Origin: Burkholderiales bacterium LSUCC0115
GTDB taxonomy: Bacteria; Pseudomonadota; Gammaproteobacteria; Burkholderiales; Burkholderiaceae_A
DNA length: 64,000 nucleotides
Assembly: GCA_009646425.1 (NCBI GenBank)
Contig: WJBW01000002.1
Coordinates: forward strand, 323,878-387,877
Direction: 5' to 3'
Shown: positions 47,309 through 58,062 of the stretch, one piece after another
Position numbering within the stretch: position 1 is the stretch's first letter
How the letters are laid out: every line of letters begins with the position of its first letter
The notes under the pieces: generated by a model
Seen by the model: the letters and a program-made list of their open reading frames with translations, nothing else
What the model was told of the DNA's origin: nothing
Databases searched by the model: none
Made by a program: the position numbers and the translations under genes

Positions 47309-48699
47309 TCTATTGGAGAAGCCTGCGGGGGCATTGAAGACTCTGGCGGCAGGCGATCAAAGACCACGATGGACTCAACGTGAGCGGTCTGCGGGAACAT
47401 GTTTACCGCACCGGCTTGGCTCAGTTGATAGTGGCCCTTGTGGACCAGGATCGCGGCATCACGGGCCAGGGTGGCTGGGTTGCAAGAGACCATGACGATT
47501 CGGGCTGGGCCTTGGCCATCGAGTGACTGCTCGGCCAGGGCTTCGGACAAGGCCTGAGCACCTTCTCTGGGCGGATCGATCAAGACCCGATCAAACGAAC
47601 CCAACGCGTCCAGCCAAGTGCGATCCACTCGAAAAAGATCCAATCGACTAAACGACATTCGCTCACCCAGCCCATGCACCCTGGCATTGGCCATGGCCTG
47701 ATCGGTCAGGGCCTGGCTGCCTTCAATGCCCACCACCTCCCGGGCCCGACGGGCCAGGGCCAGGCTAAAGTTGCCCAGGCCACAAAAGAAGTCGGCCACT
47801 CGGTGATGAGACTGAACATCGAGCAAGTCAATCGCCCGCTTGACCAAGACGCGGTTGATGGGAAAGTTCACCTGGGTGAAATCCACCGGCGAGAACGGCA
47901 TCGACAAGTTGAACTCTGGGAGCGAGTAGGTCAGGGTTGGCTGGTTGGGGCTGATCGGTGCAGCCGTGGCCGGACCTTTGGGCTGGAGCCAGATCTGCAC
48001 ATGCCACTGCTGCTCAAACGCCCGGCACTTGTCCAGGTCCTCGTCCGTCAGCGGGCTCAGGTGGCGCATGACGTAGACCTGGGTGTTGTCGCCAACGGCC
48101 ACCTCCAGCTGTGGGATGTCTCGAACCACCGACAGGCTGCTGATCAGCTGGTTGAAGTGAGGCAACAGGGCCGAGACCTGGGGCAGCAAGACCTCGCAGC
48201 TGTCCATCAAGGCCACATGCCAGGTCCCCCTCTCTCTAAAGCCAATGAGCAACTGGTCCTTTTTGTCCACCCACCGAACCGACAGACGGGCTCGGCTGCG
48301 ATAGCCAAATGACGGCCCTCGAAGTGGGGACAAAATGGCGAGCGGTTTGATCTGGCCGATGTGCCAGAGGGCATCTTCCAACGCGCGTTGCTTGATGGCG
48401 ATCTGCGCCTCATTCGAGGCATGCTGCATCGAGCAACCCCCACAGACTCCAAAATGAGGGCAGCGCGGTCCCACGCGGTCTGACGATTCTCGGTGCCAAT
48501 AAACGGCCTTGGCCTTGGCGTAACGCGGCTGCTCTCGCATGACCTCCACATCCACCCGCTCACCGGTCAGGGCGCCCGCTACAAAAATCACTTTGCCCTC
48601 GGCATGGGCTACGCCTTGGCCCTCCAGGTCCACAGACTCAATGGTCAGGTTGGTCATGACCCGCTGCGCGCGAGGCGCGCCCATGGTGCGTCGGCCCAT
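47296..48699 (-). CDS. rlmD: 23S rRNA (uracil-1939-C5)-methyltransferase RlmD
   Basis: A TRAM domain (about 17-75) precedes a 4Fe-4S motif CPHFGVCGGCSMQH and a C-terminal SAM methyltransferase with DFFCGLGNFSLALAR. The nucleophile cysteine is in VSCNPATLARD. The 467-residue length is for the ATG giving MGRRTMGAPRAQ, one base after the exonuclease stop; a start at MTNLTIESVDL, 14 residues later, is also possible. Its stop overlaps the loop of the bidirectional terminator. It follows the exonuclease gene. Confidence 0.94.
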   Translation of the reverse strand: MGRRTMGAPRAQRVMTNLTIESVDLEGQGVAHAEGKVIFVAGALTGERVDVEVMREQPRYAKAKAVYWHRESSDRVGPRCPHFGVCGGCSMQHASNEAQIAIKQRALEDALWHIGQIKPLAILSPLRGPSFGYRSRARLSVRWVDKKDQLLIGFRERGTWHVALMDSCEVLLPQVSALLPHFNQLISSLSVVRDIPQLEVAVGDNTQVYVMRHLSPLTDEDLDKCRAFEQQWHVQIWLQPKGPATAAPISPNQPTLTYSLPEFNLSMPFSPVDFTQVNFPINRVLVKRAIDLLDVQSHHRVADFFCGLGNFSLALARRAREVVGIEGSQALTDQAMANARVHGLGERMSFSRLDLFRVDRTWLDALGSFDRVLIDPPREGAQALSEALAEQSLDGQGPARIVMVSCNPATLARDAAILVHKGHYQLSQAGAVNMFPQTAHVESIVVFDRLPPESSMPPQASPIENAL

Positions 48700-48700
48700 C

Positions 48701-49525
48701 TCAGCTGACCTTCTGGTCTGACCAGGCCGCCAAAAACTTCTGCCAATGCGCACCTTGTAAGGGGCTCTTGGTATCCCCAATCAGCTTGTTCAGGCTCTCA
48801 CGCACCAGATCACATTCCTGCTGATGACTGGTGGCTGAGAGCTCACCGCGCATGAGCCGAAAACGCAGATACAACAGATAGGTGTTGACCACATCGGTCT
48901 CGCAGTAGGCGGCCACTGACTCGGCCCGCCCCTCGAGGTAAGCATCCCAGACCTTGGCGCCATCCTCGCCCAGCTTGCCCGGCAGCCCACAGAGCTGACT
49001 CATGGCATCCAGCGGCGCATTGGCTCGACCGGTGAAGTTAGCCAGGACGTCCATCAGGTCCAGGTGACGATGGTGGTACCGGCTGAGGTAGTTGTTGTAC
49101 TTGAAATCGCGGTTCAGGTCGCCCTGATCCCAATAGATGGGCGCGGCCAGGCCATGGACCATGGAGCGGTAATGCAACACTGGGGCATCAAAACCGCTGC
49201 CATTCCAACTGACCAGCTGTGGGGTGTGTCGTTCGATGATGCCGAAGAACTGGCGAATGCGCGTCGCCTCATCCGCATCGGAAACCCCGTACCCGTCACC
49301 CAGGCAGCGGACTCGAAATCCGTCGGCGTCTCGAAAGGCGCAGCCCACGATCCAGATGCGATGCAGGTGATGGGGCAAGAAGGTGGACTGCCCAGCTGCC
49401 TCGCGCTCAGCCATGAGCGCCGCCACAGAGTCCGCCTCGGGACCATCGGGCTGGATCAGCCCCAGTCGACGCAGACCGGAGACATCGGGAATGGTCTCCA
49501 GATCAAAAACAAGGGTGGGGGTCAT
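48701..49525 (-). CDS. 3'-5' exonuclease of the PolB-like/Rv2179c-type group
   Basis: A DEDD-type nuclease of 274 residues. The Exo I motif is LVFDLETIPD (residues 5-14); Exo II is SWNGSGFDAPVLHYRSM. Exo III is in the C-terminal part (YCETDVVNTYLLY). It resembles predicted 3'-5' exonucleases related to the proofreading domain of family B polymerases. Natural substrate unknown. It lies between nlpD and rlmD, where rpoS is often found. It begins nine bases after the nlpD stop. Confidence 0.8.
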   Translation of the reverse strand: MTPTLVFDLETIPDVSGLRRLGLIQPDGPEADSVAALMAEREAAGQSTFLPHHLHRIWIVGCAFRDADGFRVRCLGDGYGVSDADEATRIRQFFGIIERHTPQLVSWNGSGFDAPVLHYRSMVHGLAAPIYWDQGDLNRDFKYNNYLSRYHHRHLDLMDVLANFTGRANAPLDAMSQLCGLPGKLGEDGAKVWDAYLEGRAESVAAYCETDVVNTYLLYLRFRLMRGELSATSHQQECDLVRESLNKLIGDTKSPLQGAHWQKFLAAWSDQKVS

Positions 49526-49534
49526 GAGGTGGGA

Positions 49535-50362
49535 TTAACGGTTGGGCAGATAGCCCAGGGGGTCCACGGGCTTGCCGGCTTTGCGGATCTCGAAATGCAG
49601 CATGGGCTTGTCGGCATCGGTCATCCCCAGTTCGGCAATCTGCTGGCCACGCTTCACCAGCTGCCCCTCCTTGACCAGGATGTTGCGGTTGTGGGCGTAG
49701 GCCGAGAGCAAGTCGTTGTCATGCTTAACAATCACCAGATTGCCGTACCCACGCAGACCGTTGCCCGCATAGACCACCTTGCCCGTCTCGGCTGCGAAAA
49801 CCGCCTCCCCGGGCGCGCCGGCAATCGCAATCCCCTTGCGTCCACCCTCTGAGAACTGTGACACCACCTGGCCATTGGAAGGCCAGCGCCAGCCCGATGC
49901 CACCGGACTCGCGGATGCGGCAGCAGGCGCTTGGCCGGGCGCCGCATCGGCCGGCTTGGCGGCAGTTGGTGGCGTGGTTGGCTGGGCAGCCTGCGCTTGA
50001 GCGGCTGGTGCAGACTTTTTGGTGGGCAGCCTGAGCTTGGGGTCCCGAATGCGCAGCAATTGACCCACGTCGATCAGGTTGGGGTCCGTGATCTGATTCC
50101 ACTGCGCCATCTCACGCCAGTCCAAACCATGCTCCAAGGCAATGCTCGCGAGGGTGTCCCCCCGCTTGACCCTATAAAAGCCATCGGGCACCGGGCCTGC
50201 ATTCATCAGCCGCATACCGCTGGCCGATCGCTGTTCCAACTCTGGGTCAACGGTGACCGACCGAGACTCCACAGGCGCGACTCGACCCTTCTGGGCACAA
50301 CCAACCAGAAGAACGCAGATCACAGCAGCAGAGAGGTGGAGAAATATCTTGTTGTTGTGCAT
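49535..50362 (-). CDS. nlpD: NlpD-like LysM/LytM lipoprotein
   Basis: The signal peptide ends in a lipobox LVGC with C22. A LysM domain lies near 62-106 (YRVKRGDTLASIALEHGL), then an Ala/Pro-rich linker (about 117-160) and a LytM/M23 domain to residue 275. The M23 zinc site is incomplete: GRKGIAIAGAPG replaces the usual HxGIDI-type motif. The protein is therefore a degenerate NlpD-type activator of amidases rather than an active peptidase. It overlaps pcm by one base (TAATG). rpoS, normally next, is missing. Confidence 0.9.
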   Translation of the reverse strand: MHNNKIFLHLSAAVICVLLVGCAQKGRVAPVESRSVTVDPELEQRSASGMRLMNAGPVPDGFYRVKRGDTLASIALEHGLDWREMAQWNQITDPNLIDVGQLLRIRDPKLRLPTKKSAPAAQAQAAQPTTPPTAAKPADAAPGQAPAAASASPVASGWRWPSNGQVVSQFSEGGRKGIAIAGAPGEAVFAAETGKVVYAGNGLRGYGNLVIVKHDNDLLSAYAHNRNILVKEGQLVKRGQQIAELGMTDADKPMLHFEIRKAGKPVDPLGYLPNR

Positions 50363-51183
50363 TAGTTCTGAACGCCCCGAAGGATCGGGACAAAAGCTAC
50401 GGACTCAAATTCAAACGTCTGGTAGGGCTGCGGCGCAAAGGGATCCAGAGACCGGCGAATCACCTTTAAGCGCTGCTCAGGCTGGCCCAATGGGGCCACC
50501 ATGACGCCACCCAACCTCAATTGTCTCAACAAATCCACTGGGATGTCAGCCATACCCGCTGCAAGGACGATGACATCAAACGGACCATGGGCCTGCGCAT
50601 CCACCAGACCATCGCCCAAGACCAGTCGCAATTGGGGCAGATCCATGCCAGATAGATTTTGCTTGGCCAGCTCATGCAGGCCGGCAATGCGCTCGACTGA
50701 GACCACCTGGGGGTAGAGCAAGGCCATCACCGCCGCCTGATACCCGCAGCCGGTGCCGACCTCTAGAGCCACCTGGGGGCCATCGGGGACCTGGCAATAG
50801 TCCCGCGCCAGGGCCTGTGACCGAGCCACCACATAGGGCTGCGAAATCGTCTGCTGAAACCCGATGGGCAGTGCCGTGTCCTCGTAAGCACGAGACGCCA
50901 GGGCATCGTCGACAAACCGGTGCCGCAGGGTCTGCCCCATGGCCTGCAGGACACGCTCATCGGTAATGCCCTGCCGGGACAGTCGAGCAACCATGGCAGA
51001 ACGCAGACGCTCACTGGCCAGACCAGGGTTGTCGGAGGACTTGGGTGGTGCTTTGGCGAGGGGCTGGCTTGACTGAGGTTTCGCAGTGGGCTTGGAGACG
51101 GATTGGCCCCACTTCGGGGTGAGTTGCGTTGGTGGCGGCAGCGTCGCGCGCTCGCCAGGCTTCAGTGCAGGCCGTTTAGCCAA
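50362..51183 (-). CDS. pcm: protein-L-isoaspartate O-methyltransferase
   Basis: The 273-residue protein has a Lys/Pro/Ser-rich N-terminal extension of about 50 residues before the catalytic core. The SAM motif is [19 protein letters not shown], followed by [14 protein letters not shown] and [12 protein letters not shown]. It repairs isoaspartyl damage in proteins. Its start overlaps surE by 22 bases and its stop overlaps the nlpD start, the conserved surE-pcm-nlpD arrangement. Confidence 0.93.
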   Translation of the reverse strand: MAKRPALKPGERATLPPPTQLTPKWGQSVSKPTAKPQSSQPLAKAPPKSSDNPGLASERLRSAMVARLSRQGITDERVLQAMGQTLRHRFVDDALASRAYEDTALPIGFQQTISQPYVVARSQALARDYCQVPDGPQVALEVGTGCGYQAAVMALLYPQVVSVERIAGLHELAKQNLSGMDLPQLRLVLGDGLVDAQAHGPFDVIVLAAGMADIPVDLLRQLRLGGVMVAPLGQPEQRLKVIRRSLDPFAPQPYQTFEFESVAFVPILRGVQN

Positions 51184-51911
51184 GCGCCCACCTCATCAGT
51201 CGCCTGATCATCGCCCAGGTCCACGCGAAGCGGCGTGACCGATGCATACCCGTTGGCCAGCGCGTGAAAGTCAGTGCCCGGTCCGGCATCCCGCTGCCCG
51301 CCTGGTGGCCCAACCCAGTACATGGTCTCGCCCCGTGGCGAACTGGCCGTCACCACCGGTTGCGCAAAATGCCGCCGTCCCAGGCGACTGAGCACCAAGC
51401 CCTTGAGATCCGAAGGCATCACGCTGGGGATGTTCACATTCAAGAGCCGAGGCTCTGAGAACGGCTGCTTGAGCAGGCCGTGTACCACCCGCTTGGCGAC
51501 CATCACAGCGGTCTCTAGGTGATCGAAGCCACGATCAGCCAAGGAAAAGGCCACCGACGGAATCCCCAGTAGATAGCCCTCCATGGCTGCGGCCACGGTG
51601 CCGGAGTACAGGGTGTCCTCAGCCACGTTCTGGCTGTTGTTGATGCCGGAGACCACCAGATCCGGCCTTTGTTTTAAAAACCCGGTCACTGCCACATGGA
51701 CGCAGTCCGTTGGGGTGCCATTCACGTAATAAAAGCCACTGGCTGACTGCCTGACATACAGGGGCCGATCCAGGGTGAGTGAGTTGCTGGCCCCGCTGCG
51801 ATCCGCCTCAGGCGCAACCACGGTGACCTGGCCAAACTCGGCCATGGCCTGGGCCAGTGCCGCGATCCCCGGCGAAAAATATCCATCGTCATTAGAGACC
51901 AGGATGTGCAT
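51162..51911 (-). CDS. surE: 5'/3'-nucleotidase SurE
   Basis: A 249-residue metal-dependent phosphatase from the ATG giving [16 protein letters not shown]. The metal ligands D8 and D9 and the serine and asparagine in SGASNSL and SGINNSQNV are present. It dephosphorylates nucleoside monophosphates under stress. A longer reading of seven residues is open but lies within the CBS gene. It overlaps the CBS stop as TGATG and pcm by 22 bases. Confidence 0.95.
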   Translation of the reverse strand: MHILVSNDDGYFSPGIAALAQAMAEFGQVTVVAPEADRSGASNSLTLDRPLYVRQSASGFYYVNGTPTDCVHVAVTGFLKQRPDLVVSGINNSQNVAEDTLYSGTVAAAMEGYLLGIPSVAFSLADRGFDHLETAVMVAKRVVHGLLKQPFSEPRLLNVNIPSVMPSDLKGLVLSRLGRRHFAQPVVTASSPRGETMYWVGPPGGQRDAGPGTDFHALANGYASVTPLRVDLGDDQATDEVGAWLNGLH

Positions 51912-52374
51912 CAGGACTCGGCCTCGGGCCAATCACGAATGTAGGCCTTGAGCATCTTGTTCTCAAAGCTCTGGGCCTCTAATACCGCGCGGGCCACGTC
52001 ATGAAACGAGACCACGCCCATGAGAGTCTGGTCATCCATGACCGGCAGGTAGCGCTCGCCGCAGTCATTCATCACTCGGCGCAGTTCATCAACGGACATG
52101 TCCGGCAGCGCCAAGGTCGGCGTCTTGTTCATCACATCGCCCACCCGAATCTCCGACATGGTGGGGGTGGGGCCAATTCGTTGCTCTTTCTGACGGGCTG
52201 CGAGCACCCGCAGCACCTCTCGGAAGGTCAGCATGCCGGCGAGTCGGCCAGCCTGCATCACCACCACAGATCCAATGTCGTTCTCGGCCATGGTGACCAC
52301 GGCATCCGACAGCAGGGTCTCGGGGGCCACTGTGAACAGGGTCGAGCCTTTGACTTTTAATATTTCGGCGACTT

Positions 52375-52378
<4 letters not shown>
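51911..52378 (-). CDS. two-CBS-domain protein
   Basis: Two CBS domains occupy the whole 155-residue protein: about 8-65 ([20 protein letters not shown]) and 82-145 ([19 protein letters not shown]). Such proteins bind adenine nucleotides as energy sensors. No effector domain is attached, and the target is unknown. It overlaps the YihY-like gene by four bases (ATGA) and surE by one, forming yihY-CBS-surE-pcm-nlpD. Confidence 0.85.
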
Positions 52379-54281
<1,903 letters not shown>

Positions 54282-55269
54282 GAGGCGACTGACCCTCACA
54301 CATAGCGCGTCGCCAAGCGCGTGCACCGGGCTGCCCGTGGAACAAGCCATGCCAGTGTCGAGCCATGGATTTAGCCGACTGCGCTGGGCCAATCCGGTGA
54401 GTCAAATACCGATCAAGGGCAGCCACCACGTCCTCACGTTGAGCAGGACGAGCTGATGCCCTTGGGCCATCGGCAAACCACCGGGCATCGAGGTCTCTGA
54501 GCAGCCAGGGGTCATGGTAAGCGGCCCGACCCAGCATCACACCATCGACAGCAGGGCCCTCGTCGCTGTCCCGAAGAAAATCGTCGGCCTGATCACGCTG
54601 CGAAATCCCACCATTGGCCACCACCACAGCCTCTGGAAAATCTTGTTTGAGGGCTCGCACCACCGACCACCTGAGCGGTGGGATCTCCCGGTTTTCCTTT
54701 GGAGACAGTCCCTTCAGAATGGCGCCACGGGCATGAACGATAAAGACCCGACAACCCACCGCATAGAGCTGGCCAACAAAATCACGAACAAAGCCGTAGT
54801 CATTCTGATCATCGACACCAATTCGATGCTTGACAGTGACCGGCACCGATACCGAGTCTTGCATGGCTTTGATGCCATCGGCCACCAGGCCAGGCTCCTT
54901 CATCAGACAGGCACCGAAGGCCCCTTTTTGCACCCGCTCACTGGGGCAGCCGCAGTTTAGGTTGATCTCGTCGTAGCCCCAGTCCGCACCGATCTTGGCG
55001 GCCCGCGCCAGATCCTGTGGCTCACTGCCACCGATCTGCAGGGCCACCGGATGCTCAGCCGGATCAAAGTCCAACAGCCTGGGAAGGTCGCCATGCAGGA
55101 TCGCGCCGGTGGTGATCATCTCGGTATAGAGCAGGGCATGCGGCGCCAACAGGCGATGAAAAAATCGACAGTGTCGATCGGTCCAATCCATCATCGGCGC
55201 AACACACAGGCGATAAGGGTTTGGCCAAGCGGTCTGAACAACGGGGGAAGTCATGCGAGCATTCTGCCA

Positions 55270-55299
55270 TCGACGCTGAGTCGGTCGGACCGGTAAACT
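55270..55299 (+). promoter_or_regulatory. candidate tRNA-Arg promoter
   Basis: TCGACG and TAAACT (55294-55299) are separated by 18 bases. The -35 matches at four positions and the -10 at four. It would start the transcript about 14 bases before the tRNA. Confidence 0.35.
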
Positions 55300-55319
55300 G
55301 GCGCCTGCAGTCTGTTCTG

Positions 55320-55395
55320 GCCTCCGTAGCTCAGTGGATAGAGCATCCCCCTCCTAAGGGGAGGGTCGCACGTTCGATTCGTGCCGGAGGCGCCA
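55320..55395 (+). tRNA. tRNA-Arg, anticodon CCT
   Basis: A 76-base tRNA with encoded CCA. The acceptor arms are GCCTCCG/CGGAGGC, the anticodon loop is CTCCTAA and the T-arm is GCACGTTCGATTCGTGC. It reads AGG, a rare codon here. trhO starts 18 bases downstream and may be on the same transcript. Confidence 0.97.
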
Positions 55396-55413
55396 CCCCA
55401 TTTTTTAAAGCCC

Positions 55414-56175
55414 ATGAGCCCCATCCTCAACCTCGCCGCCTATCGTTTCTGGCCCATCGACCATCCTGCCGAGCTCCGAGAGAGCCTGTTGGCCAAAGGT
55501 GAGGCCCTTGGGATCAAAGGCACCATCCTGGTGACGCCAGAGGGACTCAACGCCTTTCTGGCGGGGCCGGAACCGGTGGCACGAGAAATGCTGACAACCC
55601 TTCGGGCGGTACCCGGCTTTGCCGAGCTCGAGGCCAAAGAGAGTTGGTCGACTGATATTCCCTTTAAGCGGTTCAAGGTCAAGCTCAAGAGAGAAATCAT
55701 CCGCATGGACCACCCAACGATCCGACCGGTCGAGGGACGAGCACCAGCGGTGGACGCCAAGACACTGGCCCGTTGGCTAGACCAGGGCCACGATGACCAG
55801 GGTCAGCCCGTGGTCATGCTCGACACACGCAATGACTTCGAGGTGGATTTTGGCAAGTTTGAAAACACCATCGACTGGCGTATTCAGAAGTTCACCCAGT
55901 TTCCGCAGGCCGTCCAAGACCACCTCAACGAACTGCAAGGCAAAACGGTGGTGAGTTATTGCACAGGTGGCATTCGATGCGAGAAGGCCGCCATCTATAT
56001 GCAGAATCTGGGGCTGAACAACGTGCTGCAGCTAGAGGGTGGCATCCTGAAATACTTTGAAGAGACAGACGGCCGTCACTGGGAGGGCAGCTGCTTTGTC
56101 TTTGATGAGCGAGAGGCGCTGGAGCCCAGTCTAAACGCCACCAACACCAAGCTCGCGCTGCCCACGCCAAGCTAA
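55414..56175 (+). CDS. trhO: tRNA uridine-34 hydroxylase TrhO (YceA)
   Basis: A rhodanese-related protein of 253 residues. The N-terminal domain (about 1-95) precedes a rhodanese domain with C183 in SYCTGGIRCEKAAIYM, the TrhO signature. It hydroxylates U34 of tRNAs with UNN anticodons using prephenate-derived chemistry in E. coli. I start at MSPILNLAAYRFW; 11 codons upstream an ATG would lie inside the tRNA. It converges with cysM. Confidence 0.92.
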   Translation: MSPILNLAAYRFWPIDHPAELRESLLAKGEALGIKGTILVTPEGLNAFLAGPEPVAREMLTTLRAVPGFAELEAKESWSTDIPFKRFKVKLKREIIRMDHPTIRPVEGRAPAVDAKTLARWLDQGHDDQGQPVVMLDTRNDFEVDFGKFENTIDWRIQKFTQFPQAVQDHLNELQGKTVVSYCTGGIRCEKAAIYMQNLGLNNVLQLEGGILKYFEETDGRHWEGSCFVFDEREALEPSLNATNTKLALPTPS

Positions 56176-56185
56176 TCGCTTAGCT
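56170..56185. terminator. candidate hairpin between trhO and cysM
   Basis: AGCTAA-TCGC-TTAGCT forms six perfect pairs with a four-base loop at the trhO stop. No T-run follows on either strand, so efficiency is doubtful. Confidence 0.35.
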
Positions 56186-56197
56186 GGGTTAGACGGT

Positions 56198-57115
56198 TTA
56201 GCCGGGAAAGAGCCCCGTGCTCAGGTAGCGATCGCCTCGGTCGCAGACGATGAATACCACCGTCGCATGCTTCAGGTCCTGGGCCAGGCGCAACGCCACA
56301 TGACATGCGCCTGCGGCTGACGGTCCGCAAAACAGGCCATCCTCAACGGCCAGACGTCTCGCCATCGCCTCGGCATCGGCCTGACTGACCTCCTCAATCT
56401 GATCGATGAAGGCCTTGCTGCGAATCGGCGGGACGTACTCGGGTGACCATTTACGAATGCCAGGAATCGATGAGCCGTCCGTGGGCTGCGCTCCAATGAT
56501 TTGTATGGCCGGGTTGCGCTCTTTGAGATAGCGCGAGACACCGGTGATGGTCCCCGTAGTACCCATGGCCGAGACAAAGTGGGTCACGCGCCCCTGGGTC
56601 TGCTCCCAAATCTCTGGCCCGGTTCCTTCGTAATGGGCCATCCAGTTGTCGTCGTTGGCAAACTGATCCAGGACACGACCCTGCCCCTGGGCCTGCATCT
56701 GGCTGGCCAAGTCTCGAGCGCCTTCCATGCCCTGCTGCTGGGTCACCAGAATCAGTTCTGCACCAAAGGCCTTCATGGCCTGTCGACGTTCAATCGACAG
56801 GTTGTCCGGCATGATCAAGACCATTCGGTAGCCCCGGATGGCCGCAGCCATGGCCAATGCAATGCCCGTGTTGCCACTGGTAGCCTCAATCAAGGTGTCA
56901 CCGGGCTTGATCTCGCAACGCGCCTCGGCGCGAGCAATCATCGACAGCGCTGGGCGGTCTTTGACCGAACCAGCGGGGTTGTTGCCCTCGAGCTTGCCCA
57001 GGATGACATTGCCCGATGCGCTGACTGACGCCGGCACCACGCGCCGAATAGCCACCAGCGGTGTCTGGCCAACAGCCGTCTCGATGGTGGGATAAGGCGC
57101 TGACGATTGGGTCAT
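56198..57115 (-). CDS. cysM: cysteine synthase B
   Basis: A PLP enzyme of 305 residues from MTQSSAPYPTIE. The lysine is K52 in EGNNPAGSVKDR, a motif typical of CysM rather than CysK, and the phosphate loop is TSGNTG (79-84). It makes cysteine from O-acetylserine and sulfide or thiosulfate. The start overlaps the oxyR stop by four bases, so expression follows oxyR-recG transcripts, linking cysteine supply with oxidative stress. Confidence 0.93.
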   Translation of the reverse strand: MTQSSAPYPTIETAVGQTPLVAIRRVVPASVSASGNVILGKLEGNNPAGSVKDRPALSMIARAEARCEIKPGDTLIEATSGNTGIALAMAAAIRGYRMVLIMPDNLSIERRQAMKAFGAELILVTQQQGMEGARDLASQMQAQGQGRVLDQFANDDNWMAHYEGTGPEIWEQTQGRVTHFVSAMGTTGTITGVSRYLKERNPAIQIIGAQPTDGSSIPGIRKWSPEYVPPIRSKAFIDQIEEVSQADAEAMARRLAVEDGLFCGPSAAGACHVALRLAQDLKHATVVFIVCDRGDRYLSTGLFPG

Positions 57116-58062
57116 GATTTCTTTCTCTTCTTGGGCTGTGCCCCGACATGCTGGCAACCCGGCAAATCGGTCGCCAGAATGACATCCGCCAGCTTCTGAA
57201 CAGCGGCCTGACGGGCAAAGCTGCGGCGGCTCACCATGACGACCCGACGCGTTGGAATGGGCTTTTCAAATCCAATGTGAACCAGCATGGGGTCTTTGGC
57301 CAGAGACTCCACAGCCATTTTGGGCAAGACGGTAATCCCCAGGCCCGAGGCCACCATATGCCGAATGGTCTCCAGAGAACTGCCCTCAAACGACTTCTGG
57401 ATGCCACCTGAGTTCTGCGCGTAACGGGCAGCCTCGGGGCAGACCTCGAGCACCTGATCTCGAAAGCAGTGACCAATGCCAAGCAACAACATGGTCTCTT
57501 TCTCGAGATCACCCGAGGCCACTGCTTTTTTGGTCGTCCAGGCATGGCCCTTGGGCACCGCCACCACGAAATCTTCGTCGTAGAGTGGGAGTACCTCAAG
57601 GCCGGTGGTGTCAAAAGGTTCAGCCAAAATCGCCACGTCGACCTCTCCGTTTCGCAGCTGCTCCAGTAGCTTGTGAGTCTGGTTCTCAAACAGGATCAAG
57701 GGCATGCTGGGGTGCTTGCGGATCACCGACTTCATGATTCGGGGCAGCAGATAGGGACCGATCGTAAAGATCACACCAACGGTCAGTGGGCCGCTGAGTG
57801 GGTCGCGACCCTGAACGGCCAGGGTCTTGATCTTGGCCACCTCGTCCAGAACCAACTGGGCCTGGGACACGATCTCATTGCCGATCGGCGTGAGGGTCAC
57901 CTCGGCGCCACCACGCTCAAATATCTGAGTGCCCAACTCATCTTCGAGTTTCTTGATGCTGATCGAAAGGGTGGGCTGGCTCACGAAGCATGCCTCAGCT
58001 GCCCGGGAAAAATGGCGTTCTCTGGCCACTGCAACAATGTAACGAAGCTCAGTCAGGGTCAT
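57112..58062 (-). CDS. oxyR: hydrogen-peroxide regulator OxyR
   Basis: A LysR-family protein of 316 residues. The N-terminal helix-turn-helix is LRYIVAVARERHFSRAAEAC. The redox cysteines C199 and C208 in GIGHCFRDQVLEVCP are at the same positions as in E. coli OxyR, so the protein should form a disulfide on peroxide exposure. A basic tail (QPKKRKKS) ends it. It begins at the base after the recG stop, the recG-oxyR order known in several proteobacteria, and overlaps cysM. Confidence 0.95.
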   Translation of the reverse strand: MTLTELRYIVAVARERHFSRAAEACFVSQPTLSISIKKLEDELGTQIFERGGAEVTLTPIGNEIVSQAQLVLDEVAKIKTLAVQGRDPLSGPLTVGVIFTIGPYLLPRIMKSVIRKHPSMPLILFENQTHKLLEQLRNGEVDVAILAEPFDTTGLEVLPLYDEDFVVAVPKGHAWTTKKAVASGDLEKETMLLLGIGHCFRDQVLEVCPEAARYAQNSGGIQKSFEGSSLETIRHMVASGLGITVLPKMAVESLAKDPMLVHIGFEKPIPTRRVVMVSRRSFARQAAVQKLADVILATDLPGCQHVGAQPKKRKKS

